Positions 8,375-17,725 of a DNA stretch of 64,000 bases are shown piece by piece (position 1 is the stretch's first letter; every line of letters begins with the position of its first letter). This stretch comes from Candidatus Epulonipiscium sp. GTDB taxonomy: Bacteria; Bacillota; Clostridia; Lachnospirales; Defluviitaleaceae. The position numbers were made by a program, and so were the translations under genes. The notes beneath the pieces are model-generated. The model was not told the origin of the DNA, did not search any database, and was given only the letters and a program-made list of their open reading frames with translations. The stretch spans positions 62,001 to 126,000 of the forward strand of contig JAAYQR010000011.1 of NCBI GenBank assembly GCA_012519205.1. The letters run 5' to 3'.

Positions 8375-8811
8375 TCATCTTTCATCCTTTCTTCTAGCCA
8401 TTCTTCCTTGCTATAAGATTTTATTATCGTTCCCTCAGGAAGGTAATCTTCTTGCCCTTCTATAAGTACTGTAATATTTTCCACTCCTGAAATAGCAAAA
8501 CCGGTATCTAAAATTTGGTATACAATCCACTGCTCAGTCAAGGTTCCCCCATAATTTTTAATATCCTTTGAAATATTTAGATACAGGCTACTATTTTCAA
8601 CACGAATATCCATTATCTTTACTTCCTTAGGGATAATACTTTCCTCTACATTAAAATTATTACCTAAAAGATCTTCAAATAATTCCTCTGCTTGCTTCTT
8701 AGTTACGTTAATTTGATGAATAGATACCTGTTCTTTTTGAATTGAAAATGCTGGGGATACGAACATAAATCCCATAAATAACAAAATAAAAAAATATGTT
8801 GGTTCAGCCAT
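8338..8811 (-). CDS. GerMN-domain protein (GerM-like, sporulation/germination), exported
   Basis: A 157-aa protein with an N-terminal membrane/signal segment (residues 5-23, [18 protein letters not shown]) and one GerMN domain (about 45-135). The domain shows the pattern [35 protein letters not shown] and [14 protein letters not shown]. GerMN domains occur in GerM, needed for sporulation and germination in Bacillus, and in other exported proteins; here there is one copy rather than two. The start has AAAGGAGGGG seven bases upstream. It is the first gene of the rph-rdgB-yfcE operon, an association common in Clostridia. Confidence 0.82.
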   Translation of the reverse strand: MAEPTYFFILLFMGFMFVSPAFSIQKEQVSIHQINVTKKQAEELFEDLLGNNFNVEESIIPKEVKIMDIRVENSSLYLNISKDIKNYGGTLTEQWIVYQILDTGFAISGVENITVLIEGQEDYLPEGTIIKSYSKEEWLEERMKDEWRELIKESMTK

Positions 8812-8961
8812 TTTACCCCTCCTTTATATTTTACCATTTTATACCACAAGGGGGGTTAGGACAAGGTATTTCGTTAGTGTGGTTTCTACATTATACTATT
8901 CTATACTATAATTTGCCTTAATTAAAGAATATATTATAAAATCTTTTACAGTTTTCGTGAC

Positions 8962-8997
8962 AAATTTTAGGGGTGATTGCAATCACCCCTAAAATTT
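8962..8997 (-). terminator. Terminator of the amidase gene
   Basis: A perfect 36-base palindrome (axis between 8979 and 8980) lies 13 bases past the amidase stop and is AT-rich at its outer ends, giving a U-rich tail. The remainder of 8812-8960 shows no convincing element. Confidence 0.85.
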
Positions 8998-9010
8998 TTA
9001 TATTTAACTT

Positions 9011-11251
9011 TTATCTATTAGTAGGATACCTTTCGAAAATGGTTAATATTCCTTCGAAGATTGCTTTCGCGGCATTTTGTCTAAATGAATCTGATCTAAG
9101 GAGATTAGCATCATCCTTATTGCTTAAAAATGCAACCTCAATTATCACCGCTGGCATTTTTGTTGTTCTAAGCACATAAAGTCCCGGACGTTCCTTAAGT
9201 CCCCTATCCTTCGTTCCTAATTGTTGTACAAGTACATTTTGGAAAATCTGTGCCATTTTTTTTCCTGAAAACTGTGCAGTTGTATCTAAATGGGTTGGAA
9301 AATATAGGGTTTCTGTTCCTTTATGTTCACTAGTAAAGGAATTATTATGCACACTTACAAATATATCCGCACCTATTTCATTTGCTAGTTTACTTCTATC
9401 TTCAAGGGATGGATAGGTATCGCTTGTCCTTGTATTATATACCTTAATATCCGGTCTGCTTGCAAGAAGGGCATTTAGTTTTAGGGTTATATCCAAATTA
9501 AGTTCTTTTTCAACTAACCCATTGCCCAAGGCACCAGGATCCTTCCCCCCATGACCTGCATCCAAAACCATAATTTTGCTATACTTTTCTGTCGGTTTAA
9601 GAATGGAAATAATGATATATTCTCCCTCATCTAAAACATCATAAGCAAAAACACTTTTTTGTATAAACTTAAATTCAGTTTTATTATTACTGTTTCTGCC
9701 TATTTGTATAGAATCTAGTTTACCATCTCCAAGATGAAAAACACCTTCACCATAAGTTAAATAATAATCCTCTGGCAAAATAATTTTGTAAATCCTATTC
9801 ATATAGTCATCATCATGTTTAATTGTCTTTATATCAAAATCCTTTGATGGCTTTTTAATCATAACCTGAGTTTTATCCTGGTTTATATACTGAATATTTT
9901 TATAGGTTGGGGGTATTATTTGTACAGAAGTTTTGCCCTTACCTGATGATACTACTTCATATTCAGGCTGGTTATCAACATCCAGAACGATTCTATATGT
10001 ATTACCATCAAACCGTGCAGTTCTAATACCCTTTACATATTGCCCCCTCACCAATTCTTCAATATCTTCTAGATTAGTTTCTATATAGGGAATATCAATT
10101 ACCAAACGATTTGGATTGGTTAATCTAAGTACCTTTACATTAGGGTTTGTACTGCCGTATAAGGTAAGAACATCTCCTCTACTGTTTTGACTTAATTCAA
10201 CCCTATTGAGGTTGGCCTTTTTCATTTCTAAAATAAAGCTCCTTCTATCGGATGCCATTCTAATATTATAATCTCCTTGATTTTTTAGGTCAAATACAAC
10301 CCTAACTACCTTGGGGTTTGAACTGAATTGACTTGAACGTATGGATTTCACTGTATTGCTATTTTCCACTGTTATATTTGTTTGTGATAGCTTCATATTT
10401 GCATTGTCAATATCTATTACTATTTTATTACCTTCTAAAGCCATATGTTCTAGGAAAGTAATTGGGGAACTTGCGGATACCTTAAATTGGCTCCCCCCAG
10501 TGGTATCTAAGGATTGTATCCCTATAATATCTGTTGTTGGATTTTGCACCCTCTCAATAGATGGTGGTGTTTGCTCTTTAGAACTATCTGGTTTAGACTC
10601 CACTATAATCGGATTTGTTGCCAATTTTGTAGGCAACTTAGGAATATCCCGGTTAAAATCAGATTCTACCGGTATATCCGGGATAGGTGCATCCTTATCT
10701 GTTTCGTTGTTTGTTTCCTTATCTTCTATAGGTTTTTCTAATTCATTATTATTATTTTCACCCTCGGGCAAGTCAATCTTGACTATACGCTCACTTTTCA
10801 TCCATTCAACATTAAATCCGATTGTTTCTGCAACAAATCGAATAGGAATCATAACCTTATTATTTATAATCTTAGGTGCCATGGGAATATTTTTGTCCTC
10901 GCCGTTAACCCAAGCTATATTGCTATTTGTTTTTAAAATAACTAGGGTGTCGTTCATTCCTGCATAGACCTCTTTAGTTTCAGGCTTCCATTCTACAACG
11001 GCTTCCATTGCTTCGAATACCTCACGGATAGGTACTAGAGTATTTCCATTAAAAACGATAGGGGGCATTTCTCCTTGTATATCCTTACCCCGTACTACTA
11101 ATTGAATAGGTCTTTCTTTATAAATATGGGTTTGTCCGTCATATTCAAGAATCATTTCATTGGTTTCTCCAGCATAAACCATATTTACAAATAATAAATT
11201 AAAGATAAGTATTACCCCTAATATGTATGCCATTGGTTTTATTTTTTTCAT
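9011..11251 (-). CDS. N-acetylmuramoyl-L-alanine amidase (Amidase_3) with stalk and AMIN domains
   Basis: Exported cell-wall hydrolase, 746 aa. After a signal peptide (residues 1-28) come copper-amine-oxidase N-terminal-like repeats (about 30-165), a Pro/Glu/Asp-rich linker (165-245), two AMIN-type beta domains (about 250-420), and a C-terminal Zn amidase (about 560-745). The amidase has the Zn ligands in LDAGHGGKDPG, the Glu of VEKELN, the His of FVSVHNNS and the catalytic Glu in AVIIEVAFLSN. It cuts the bond between MurNAc and the stem peptide; AMIN domains target such enzymes to septal or polar wall. The start at 11251 is chosen over 11293 because GGAGGGG lies four bases upstream and the signal peptide begins there. 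Confidence 0.92.
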   Translation of the reverse strand: MKKIKPMAYILGVILIFNLLFVNMVYAGETNEMILEYDGQTHIYKERPIQLVVRGKDIQGEMPPIVFNGNTLVPIREVFEAMEAVVEWKPETKEVYAGMNDTLVILKTNSNIAWVNGEDKNIPMAPKIINNKVMIPIRFVAETIGFNVEWMKSERIVKIDLPEGENNNNELEKPIEDKETNNETDKDAPIPDIPVESDFNRDIPKLPTKLATNPIIVESKPDSSKEQTPPSIERVQNPTTDIIGIQSLDTTGGSQFKVSASSPITFLEHMALEGNKIVIDIDNANMKLSQTNITVENSNTVKSIRSSQFSSNPKVVRVVFDLKNQGDYNIRMASDRRSFILEMKKANLNRVELSQNSRGDVLTLYGSTNPNVKVLRLTNPNRLVIDIPYIETNLEDIEELVRGQYVKGIRTARFDGNTYRIVLDVDNQPEYEVVSSGKGKTSVQIIPPTYKNIQYINQDKTQVMIKKPSKDFDIKTIKHDDDYMNRIYKIILPEDYYLTYGEGVFHLGDGKLDSIQIGRNSNNKTEFKFIQKSVFAYDVLDEGEYIIISILKPTEKYSKIMVLDAGHGGKDPGALGNGLVEKELNLDITLKLNALLASRPDIKVYNTRTSDTYPSLEDRSKLANEIGADIFVSVHNNSFTSEHKGTETLYFPTHLDTTAQFSGKKMAQIFQNVLVQQLGTKDRGLKERPGLYVLRTTKMPAVIIEVAFLSNKDDANLLRSDSFRQNAAKAIFEGILTIFERYPTNR

Positions 11252-11414
11252 TTTTCCCCTCCGCCACTTTACCTTAATTATGTCTAGTATCATGTTGATT
11301 TACATAAAAATTATATCAGAATTTAGCACTTTATTAAAGCAAATACGGAATTTGAAATGTTTTTGTAATATTAATGCTGTTTTAGAACAAACTATTCCTA
11401 GGAGGTGCTTTTTT

Positions 11415-11600
11415 GTGCTAGATATTAACTGCACTTATGACTGTCGTCATCAAACTTATGGAAAATGCACACTAAATACGGGCTCCAATGTATCTCAAGA
11501 TATTGATGAAAATTTTTCTATGGATTGTCCATATTATGAGGCTTCTCAAAGGAAAAAAGACAACCCTGATGTGCAATACTATTCCTTCTCAAAAAAATAA
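11415..11600 (+). CDS. Small Cys-rich protein, unknown function
   Basis: A 61-aa protein starting at GTG 11415, with AGGAGGTG seven bases upstream; an upstream in-frame extension is not used because it runs antisense through the amidase start. Four cysteines at residues 6, 10, 18 and 38 (CX3CX7CX19C) suggest a small metal-binding fold. The sequence INCTYDCRHQTYGKCTL resembles short Cys-containing proteins common in Clostridia that carry unreliable names in databases. It is transcribed divergently from the amidase and followed immediately by a terminator. Function unknown. Confidence 0.8.
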   Translation: MLDINCTYDCRHQTYGKCTLNTGSNVSQDIDENFSMDCPYYEASQRKKDNPDVQYYSFSKK

Positions 11601-11632
11601 GATGCACAAAATATCTATGTGCATCCCTTTTA
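11601..11632. terminator. Bidirectional terminator between the Cys-rich gene and ligA
   Basis: Eight-base arms (11601-11608 and 11618-11625) with U-rich flanks on both strands: CCCTTTTA on plus, TTATTTTTTT on minus. It touches the end of both convergent genes. Confidence 0.85.
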
Positions 11633-11633
11633 C

Positions 11634-13571
11634 TTAAATCATTTTTAAAAATTCCTCTTCTTTAATAATTGGAACCCCTAATTCTTTTGCCTTTTTATTT
11701 TTTGATGAGGTAGAATCGATATCATTATTAATTAAGTAATTTGTTTTCCCCGTTACTGCTGATGTTACCTTTCCTCCTAAAGATTCTACTTTTTCTTTTA
11801 ATTCTTTCCTATTTTTATGAAATGCTACCTCCCCAGTGATAACAAATGTCAATCCTTCTAAAATTTGTTTTTCTTGTTTGCTTTTCGCTCCTTTTATTCT
11901 TAAAATTTCATTTAGTACTTTTATTCTTTTTTTATTTTCATCTTGATTAAAGTAGCTATATATGGAGTGGGTGATTATTTCCCCAAAGCCTGCTATATTT
12001 TTAAGTTCATCTACATCGGCTTTCATTATCTTCTCCAAGTCATAATTAAAATGCTTACAAAGTAATTTTGCATTGCTAAGACCCACCTGATTTAAACCTA
12101 GGGCATATATAAAATTGGGGAGTTCAACATCCTTAGATTTTTCAATCGAATGAATAAGATTTTGATAAGACCTTTCTCCGAAACCCTCCATATTCTTTAT
12201 TTCTTTTTCATATGAATTCAAATCATAAATATCTTTAAAATCCTCTAAAAACCCTCTTTGTACAAATTTTTCAATGGTGGCTTCCGAAAAACCTTCTATA
12301 TTCATAGCATCCCTAGATACATAATGGGTTAATATTTTTATCCTTTGAGCATGACAGTTGGGATTAGTGCAATATAGAGCTTTTCCCTCCCTAATCTTTC
12401 TAACTTCTGTTTCCCCTTTACATACTGGGCATTTTTCAGGAATTTCTATATTATTACTTTTAGTTAAGTTTTCTGCCACTTGGGGTATAATCATATTTGC
12501 CTTGTAAACTTTTATTATATCTCCTATGCCTAATTTGAGCTCCTCTAGTATGCTTAGATTATGCACGCTGGCACGATTTACAGTGGTTCCTTCTAGTTCT
12601 ACACTTTCAAATATGGCTATGGGATTTATAAGACCGGTCCTTGAAGTATTCCACTGAATGTATAAAAGTTTAGTTTCTTTCATTTCATCCGCCCATTTGA
12701 ATGCTATGGAATGCCTTGGGAATTTCGCTGTAGCCCCTAGGGATTCCGAATAGGCCAAACTGTCGTAAGTTAATACTAATCCATCGGATCCGAAATCATT
12801 ATCTCCAATTTTTTCTTCAAATTGGTATACTGCTTTTTCTATATTCCCCCTAAACACTTCTTGATGTTCTACCACATCAAAACCTATATTTTTAAGCCAA
12901 TCTAATTGCTTGAGCTTAGAATCTTTAAAATTCTGATGGTCTGCTGCAACCAAGCTAAAAGCAAAAAAATACACATTCCTTTTTGCCGTTATCTTATTGT
13001 TTAATTGTCTTACGCTACCACTACATAGATTCCTTGGATTTTTATACTGCTCTTCCGGTGGGAGTACCTCATTTATTTTTCTAAAATCCGAATACTTAAT
13101 AACCGCTTCCCCTCTTATAATCAATTCCCCCTGAAAAGGTATAATTAGAGGTATATTTTTAAATACCTTTGCATTATTGGTTATGTCTTCTCCTATTTCA
13201 CCATTCCCCCTAGTAACAGCTTGAAATAGCCTCCCATCCCTGTAGGTCAATACAATGGTAAGGCCATCCAATTTCCATGAAATGATTCCTCTTTGGTTGT
13301 CTAAAAAACTTTTAAGTTTTGAAATTTCCTTTGTCTTATCTAGGGAAAGCATCCTTTGTGTATGCCGTACCTTAGGTAGAGTACTAAGTAAAGTATAACC
13401 TATTTTTTGCGTTGGACTGTCTGCTAGGATTATGCCAGTCTCTTTTTCAAGATTTTCTAATTCATCATATAATCTATCATATTCTTGGTTAGACATTATT
13501 TCTTTATCTTCTTGATAATAAGCTCTGGAAGCCTCATTTAAAATTCGAATCAATTCTTTCATTTTTTCCAT
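11634..13571 (-). CDS. ligA: NAD-dependent DNA ligase LigA
   Basis: Seals nicks during replication and repair using NAD+, 645 aa (family about 670). Domain Ia (1-60) has YYQEDKEIMSNQEYDRLYDEL. The adenylation domain has the nucleophilic lysine in WKLDG (near residue 100), TRGNGEIGEDIT, GEAVI and DGLVLTYD. An OB fold (RTGLINPIAIFESVELEGTTVNRASVHN) is followed by a Cys4 zinc site (CPVC...CTNPNC), helix-hairpin-helix repeats and a C-terminal BRCT domain (570-645). The usual TRGDG reads TRGNG and the common SDxEYD reads SNQEYD, so this is a divergent LigA. GGAGG lies six bases before the chosen ATG. It is near pcrA, a common pairing. Confidence 0.95.
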   Translation of the reverse strand: MEKMKELIRILNEASRAYYQEDKEIMSNQEYDRLYDELENLEKETGIILADSPTQKIGYTLLSTLPKVRHTQRMLSLDKTKEISKLKSFLDNQRGIISWKLDGLTIVLTYRDGRLFQAVTRGNGEIGEDITNNAKVFKNIPLIIPFQGELIIRGEAVIKYSDFRKINEVLPPEEQYKNPRNLCSGSVRQLNNKITAKRNVYFFAFSLVAADHQNFKDSKLKQLDWLKNIGFDVVEHQEVFRGNIEKAVYQFEEKIGDNDFGSDGLVLTYDSLAYSESLGATAKFPRHSIAFKWADEMKETKLLYIQWNTSRTGLINPIAIFESVELEGTTVNRASVHNLSILEELKLGIGDIIKVYKANMIIPQVAENLTKSNNIEIPEKCPVCKGETEVRKIREGKALYCTNPNCHAQRIKILTHYVSRDAMNIEGFSEATIEKFVQRGFLEDFKDIYDLNSYEKEIKNMEGFGERSYQNLIHSIEKSKDVELPNFIYALGLNQVGLSNAKLLCKHFNYDLEKIMKADVDELKNIAGFGEIITHSIYSYFNQDENKKRIKVLNEILRIKGAKSKQEKQILEGLTFVITGEVAFHKNRKELKEKVESLGGKVTSAVTGKTNYLINNDIDSTSSKNKKAKELGVPIIKEEEFLKMI

Positions 13572-13730
13572 GACTTACCTCCAATAAACTAAACACACCT
13601 TGTTTTTCACTCTCTTCCAATATCATTCTTGCTATACCCAGTATGACAGTGAAAACTCAGAGTTATATTAGAAGACTTTGGATGACTTCATAGAAGTCTA
13701 TCCCTATGATTTATAATACAACAATATATA

Positions 13731-13756
13731 AAAAAAATACAGACATCTGTCTGTAT
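13731..13756 (-). terminator. Terminator after the 58-aa ORF
   Basis: Nine-base arms (13737-13745 and 13748-13756) followed on the minus strand by an unbroken U run (A tract at 13731-13737). It separates the small gene and pcrA from ligA. Confidence 0.85.
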
Positions 13757-13757
13757 T

Positions 13758-13934
13758 TTATTTGCTTATGGACTTCCTTTCCATGTCATTAATAAAACGA
13801 AGTTTGTTTTGGGTCATATTTTTATACTGCTCTTTGGTAATCCTCCCCGATTCTAACAGGTTACCAGCAAAATCTATGAATCTTTTAGTAACCTCTATAA
13901 GCTTTACAATTTCTGAACTATTTTCGTTTTTCAT
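13758..13934 (-). CDS. Small helical protein, unknown function
   Basis: 58 aa beginning MKNENSSEIVKLIEVTK and rich in Lys, Glu and Ile, with predicted helix throughout and no membrane segment or motif I recognise. The ATG at 13934 follows a weak purine stretch (GTGGGATG); a longer 78-aa reading from 13994 lacks a ribosome-binding site. It lies between pcrA and ligA in the same direction and has its own terminator, which supports expression. Function unknown. Confidence 0.6.
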   Translation of the reverse strand: MKNENSSEIVKLIEVTKRFIDFAGNLLESGRITKEQYKNMTQNKLRFINDMERKSISK

Positions 13935-14153
13935 GACATCCCACTTTCCCATTCTAAGATTATATCTATGGATTAGAACTTCATTTATTACCACAAATGA
14001 TTTATGAACGTATTATATCACATTTTACTTTTTATTACAATTTTTCCATGTGTTTTAGTGGGCCATATTTTGTTATAGCTTGATATTATACTTATATATC
14101 TCAGTTTTCCTTATAATTTCTCTCTTTTCCTTCTATTTACTATTAAACCCCGC

Positions 14154-16370
14154 CTATTTTACTGCCTTTAATTTAGCCAGCCCTGCCATTAGCTTCTTCT
14201 GACCAAATTTGGGGAATGTAACGGTTACTTCATAATCTGCCCCTGCATAGGTAATATCTTCTACAGTACCTACACCAAATTTTATATGTTTTACTATATC
14301 TCCGCATTCATAATCCAGGGAAATCTTTTTAGGGGCCGCAGATGTTTCATTTAAGGATGCACCACCATAAGGTTTGTAATTTTCTAGAACCTTATTCCTA
14401 GCCCTTATACCTGCTAGAGGATCTGCAGACCTTTTGGGACTATTACCCATTTTTATAAGTTCCTTAGGTAGTTCCCCCACAAACCTGGATAAACGATTAT
14501 ACTGGGTAAGCCCCCTAAGCATTCTAGATTTGGCATGGCATAAATAAAGCTTTTCCTTCGCCCTAGTTATCCCTACATAGCACAGCCTTCTTTCTTCTTC
14601 TACTGCATCTTCTTTTTCTGATACTATACTCATATAACTTGGGAATACCCCTTCCTCGAGTCCCGTAATAAAAACATAAGGGAATTCAAGACCTTTAGCA
14701 CTATGAAGTGTCATAAGCACTACTGCATTATTTTCCTCATTATAGTTGTCTATATCGGCAACTAGAGAAACTTCCTCTAAAAATCCTCCTAAGCTTGGTT
14801 CTTCTGCATTTTCATCATAATCTGCAGCTTTGGATATTAATTCTTTAATATTTTGTATTCTTTCATTAGATTCCTCAGTATTTTCATTTTCTAATTCCTT
14901 CAAATACCCAGTCCTATCTAGAATGGTTTCTATAAGTTCCATAACGGTGCCAATTTGTGCCTGCACCTGAAAACCACCCATTAAATCCGCAAAACTTTTT
15001 AATTTTGTGGCTGCTCGTCCAAATTGAGAAACTAACTCCCTATCCCTTATCACATTAAAGAAGTTAATATCATTTGCTAGTACATAATCTTCGACCTTAC
15101 CTATAGTTGTATCTCCTATACCTCTTTTTGGTACATTAATAATTCTTTTTAGTGATAAGTCATCATCAGTATTCTGGATACTTCTTAGATACCCTAAAAT
15201 ATCCTTTATTTCTTTTCTTTCATAGAATCTTATTCCCCCCAATAACCTGTAAGGAATGCTGTGCTTAATAAGATGTTCTTCTAGTACACGGGATTGGGCA
15301 TTAGTTCGGTATAAAATAGCAAAATCATTATACTCTCTTGCTTCCTCTTCAATTTGCTTAACGATTTCTGATGCAACAAAATCTGCTTCCTTATGTTCAT
15401 TATCAGTTTGCCTAATCTCTATAGGATTGCCCTGTTCATTTTCTGTCCAAAGTGCCTTTTGTTTCCTTCCATAATTATTCTTTATAACAGCATTGGCTGC
15501 ATCGAGGATAATTTTTGTAGAGCGATAATTTTGTTCCAATTTAATAACTTTGGCATCTTTAAAATCCTTTTCAAAGTCCAATATATTTCTTATATTGGCC
15601 CCTCTCCAGCCGTAGATACTTTGGTCATCATCCCCTACAACACATAGATTTCCGTGCTTGGAAGCTAAGGACTTAACCAGTTTATATTGCGCTGTATTAG
15701 TATCTTGGTATTCATCCACCATGATATATTCAAATCTATTTTGGTAATAATCCAAAACATCAGGATGATAAGTAAATAGTTCCACAGTCTTAAAAATAAT
15801 ATCATCAAAGTCCAAGGCATTATTACTTTCTAATTTCTTTTGATAAAGCTTGTAAATATGAGATATTTTTTCTCTTCTATAGTCCCCTCTAGATTGTTTG
15901 TCATATTCCTTGGCTGTTATCAGTTCATTTTTTTGGGAACTTATTTCTCCTAGGATACTACCTACTGGGAAGTTTTTTTCATTATAGTTCAATTCTTTTA
16001 AACATTCTCTTATGAGGGTTTTTTGGTCTGCAGTATCATAAATAGTAAAATAACGGTTATAACCTATTTTTTCAATATCCCGTCTTAAAATCCTTACGCA
16101 AGCAGAGTGAAAGGTACTAACCCATATCTCATCGGAGCCTTGTCCTACTAGGGTATCGACCCTTTCCCTCATTTCCTTAGCTGCCTTATTAGTAAATGTG
16201 ATAGCAAGAATTTTCCATGGTAAAACATCTTCCTCCTGAATTAGGTAAGCTATTCTATGGGTTAAAACTCTTGTTTTTCCCGAACCCGCCCCTGCTAGTA
16301 TCAATAAAGGCCCCTTTGTTTGTAATACTGCTTCTTTTTGTTTGTGATTTAATCCTTCAATCAAATTCAT
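14154..16370 (-). CDS. pcrA: UvrD/PcrA-family ATP-dependent DNA helicase
   Basis: Superfamily 1 3'-5' helicase, 738 aa, used in repair, replication restart and removal of proteins from DNA. Motifs in order: Q-motif LNHKQKEAV, Walker A GAGSGKTRVL (near residue 30), AITFTNKAAKEMRERV, VDEYQDTN (II), VGDDDQSIYGWRGA (III), LEQNYRST (IV), LMTLHSAKGLEFPYVFITG (V) and EEERRLCYVGITRAK (VI). A C-terminal beta-strand module near 680-738 (CGDIVKHIKFGVGTVEDI) is the Tudor-like domain that in Bacillus PcrA binds RNA polymerase. The start at 16370 has AAGGAGAG upstream and gives the usual N-terminus MNLIEGLN; an eight-codon longer reading is unlikely. Confidence 0.97.
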   Translation of the reverse strand: MNLIEGLNHKQKEAVLQTKGPLLILAGAGSGKTRVLTHRIAYLIQEEDVLPWKILAITFTNKAAKEMRERVDTLVGQGSDEIWVSTFHSACVRILRRDIEKIGYNRYFTIYDTADQKTLIRECLKELNYNEKNFPVGSILGEISSQKNELITAKEYDKQSRGDYRREKISHIYKLYQKKLESNNALDFDDIIFKTVELFTYHPDVLDYYQNRFEYIMVDEYQDTNTAQYKLVKSLASKHGNLCVVGDDDQSIYGWRGANIRNILDFEKDFKDAKVIKLEQNYRSTKIILDAANAVIKNNYGRKQKALWTENEQGNPIEIRQTDNEHKEADFVASEIVKQIEEEAREYNDFAILYRTNAQSRVLEEHLIKHSIPYRLLGGIRFYERKEIKDILGYLRSIQNTDDDLSLKRIINVPKRGIGDTTIGKVEDYVLANDINFFNVIRDRELVSQFGRAATKLKSFADLMGGFQVQAQIGTVMELIETILDRTGYLKELENENTEESNERIQNIKELISKAADYDENAEEPSLGGFLEEVSLVADIDNYNEENNAVVLMTLHSAKGLEFPYVFITGLEEGVFPSYMSIVSEKEDAVEEERRLCYVGITRAKEKLYLCHAKSRMLRGLTQYNRLSRFVGELPKELIKMGNSPKRSADPLAGIRARNKVLENYKPYGGASLNETSAAPKKISLDYECGDIVKHIKFGVGTVEDITYAGADYEVTVTFPKFGQKKLMAGLAKLKAVK

Positions 16371-16395
16371 ATATACTCTCCTTTTCTTATTCAAA

Positions 16396-16427
16396 CAAAA
16401 TCCTTTCCATTTACATGGAAAGGATTT
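16396..16427 (-). terminator. Hairpin between the YerC-type gene and pcrA
   Basis: Thirteen-base arms (16398-16410 and 16415-16427) with a four-base loop, directly after the regulator gene on the minus strand and followed by a short T-rich stretch. It could end or attenuate transcription before pcrA. Confidence 0.75.
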
Positions 16428-16428
16428 A

Positions 16429-16725
16429 TTACTGATTTCTTTCTTCTAATCTATCAAGAATCATGTTGTATCCATCTGAACCATAAGTTAGGGAGCGGTT
16501 AACCCTACTGATAGTTGCTGTAGATGCCCCTGTTTTTTCTGTAATTTCCGAATAAGTTTTGTGTTTTCTTAACATCTTCGCTACTTCCAGCCTTTGGGCT
16601 AAAGACTTTATTTCATTGATTGTACATATATCTTCGAAAAAGGAATAACATTCATCTATGTTCCTAAGCATTAATATTACCTCAAAAAGATGGTCCGTTA
16701 ACTCATCTTTAATCTTGCTAACCAT
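16429..16725 (-). CDS. YerC/YecD-type TrpR-superfamily regulator
   Basis: A 98-aa DNA-binding protein. The TrpR-like helix-turn-helix is seen in SLAQRLEVAKMLRKHKTYSEI and TGASTATISRVNRSLTYGSDGY, the signature of the YerC/YecD family that in Bacillus and Clostridia lies next to pcrA. The start at 16725 is supported by GAAAGGAG; the 18 extra codons upstream lack a site. Ligand and targets are unknown; the conserved link to pcrA is contextual, not proof of control. Confidence 0.9.
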   Translation of the reverse strand: MVSKIKDELTDHLFEVILMLRNIDECYSFFEDICTINEIKSLAQRLEVAKMLRKHKTYSEITEKTGASTATISRVNRSLTYGSDGYNMILDRLEERNQ

Positions 16726-16816
16726 TAAATTACTCCTTTCATACTTACTCCTCTTTAATATTTTACAGTATGAAAGCATCTAAAGTCAAGCTATATAAAG
16801 AACTAGTAAACGTACA

Positions 16817-17524
16817 TCACTTTAAAAACCCTTTTAATAATTCTACAGAAGTATTAATAACTAAATCCTTTGAAACACCTAATTCATCTATAAGTTCTTT
16901 GGCATATTTAAAATTTCCTACATCAAAAGATATATGGGCATCGCTACCAATAATAAAAGGTACATCTTTTTTCAGGCATTCTATCATTATATCTTTAACA
17001 ATCCTAGCCCCCCCAGCCCTAAAGCTTCCGGGCCTTAAGGAACTATTATTGATTTCAAGAAGAGTATTGTACTCCTTTGAAGCTTCTACTACTGCTTTTA
17101 TATCAATGGGATACCGTGGATCCCCTGGATGTCCTATGATATCGATATTAGGATTTTCCATAACTTTAAGTAAAGCATTAGTGTTCTCACGGATATTCCC
17201 AGGATTAATACAAGGTGGATGAAAACTTGCTATAACAATATCAAGGTATCTTAGTGTGTCTTCATCTAAATCTACGCTACCTTCATAATCAATAATATTT
17301 ACCTCTGCTCCCTTTAAAATCTCCACCCCATATATCTTCTTGGGAAGGACTGCCATATTGTGAAAATGAAATAAATGGGCACCTCCAGGCATTTTATCTG
17401 AATGATCTGTAATAGCTATAAGTTCGAAGTTCTTTTCCGCTGCTTCTTTAGCCATTTCCTGTACCGTACTATAAGCATGACCACTGGCTACTGTATGACA
17501 ATGGGTATCTAAAACAAATTTCAT
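16817..17524 (-). CDS. PHP-domain phosphoesterase (YcdX-like)
   Basis: A 235-aa metal-dependent phosphatase. Metal-binding motifs of the PHP domain are DTHCHTVASGHAYST (residues 5-19), TDHSD, IIGHPGDPRYP and IIGSDAH near the C-terminus, the same set as in E. coli YcdX. The start at 17524 is preferred because AAGGAG needs the nine bases before this ATG; the ATG at 17533 would touch the site. Substrate unknown; candidates include sugar or histidinol phosphates. Confidence 0.92.
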   Translation of the reverse strand: MKFVLDTHCHTVASGHAYSTVQEMAKEAAEKNFELIAITDHSDKMPGGAHLFHFHNMAVLPKKIYGVEILKGAEVNIIDYEGSVDLDEDTLRYLDIVIASFHPPCINPGNIRENTNALLKVMENPNIDIIGHPGDPRYPIDIKAVVEASKEYNTLLEINNSSLRPGSFRAGGARIVKDIMIECLKKDVPFIIGSDAHISFDVGNFKYAKELIDELGVSKDLVINTSVELLKGFLK

Positions 17525-17725
17525 TAAGTCCATCTCCTTGTAATCTTATAGGGTCTTATATTTAAAATATTATTTTTATTGTATCATATTCATTTTTTAT
17601 TGCAAATCATTCATGTGTAATACCTATGTCACTATTTAATCCGCTTTTAAGTCTTTAAATTTTGTTCCCCATGTTTCTTGTATTTCTTTATATTATAAGC
17701 TCAATCAAAATTCTTCCCTAATATT

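Noticed and set aside
11223-11414. N-terminal extension of the Cys-rich protein
   Set aside because: The segment runs antisense to the amidase start and promoter region and lacks a ribosome-binding site; GTG at 11415 has a good one.
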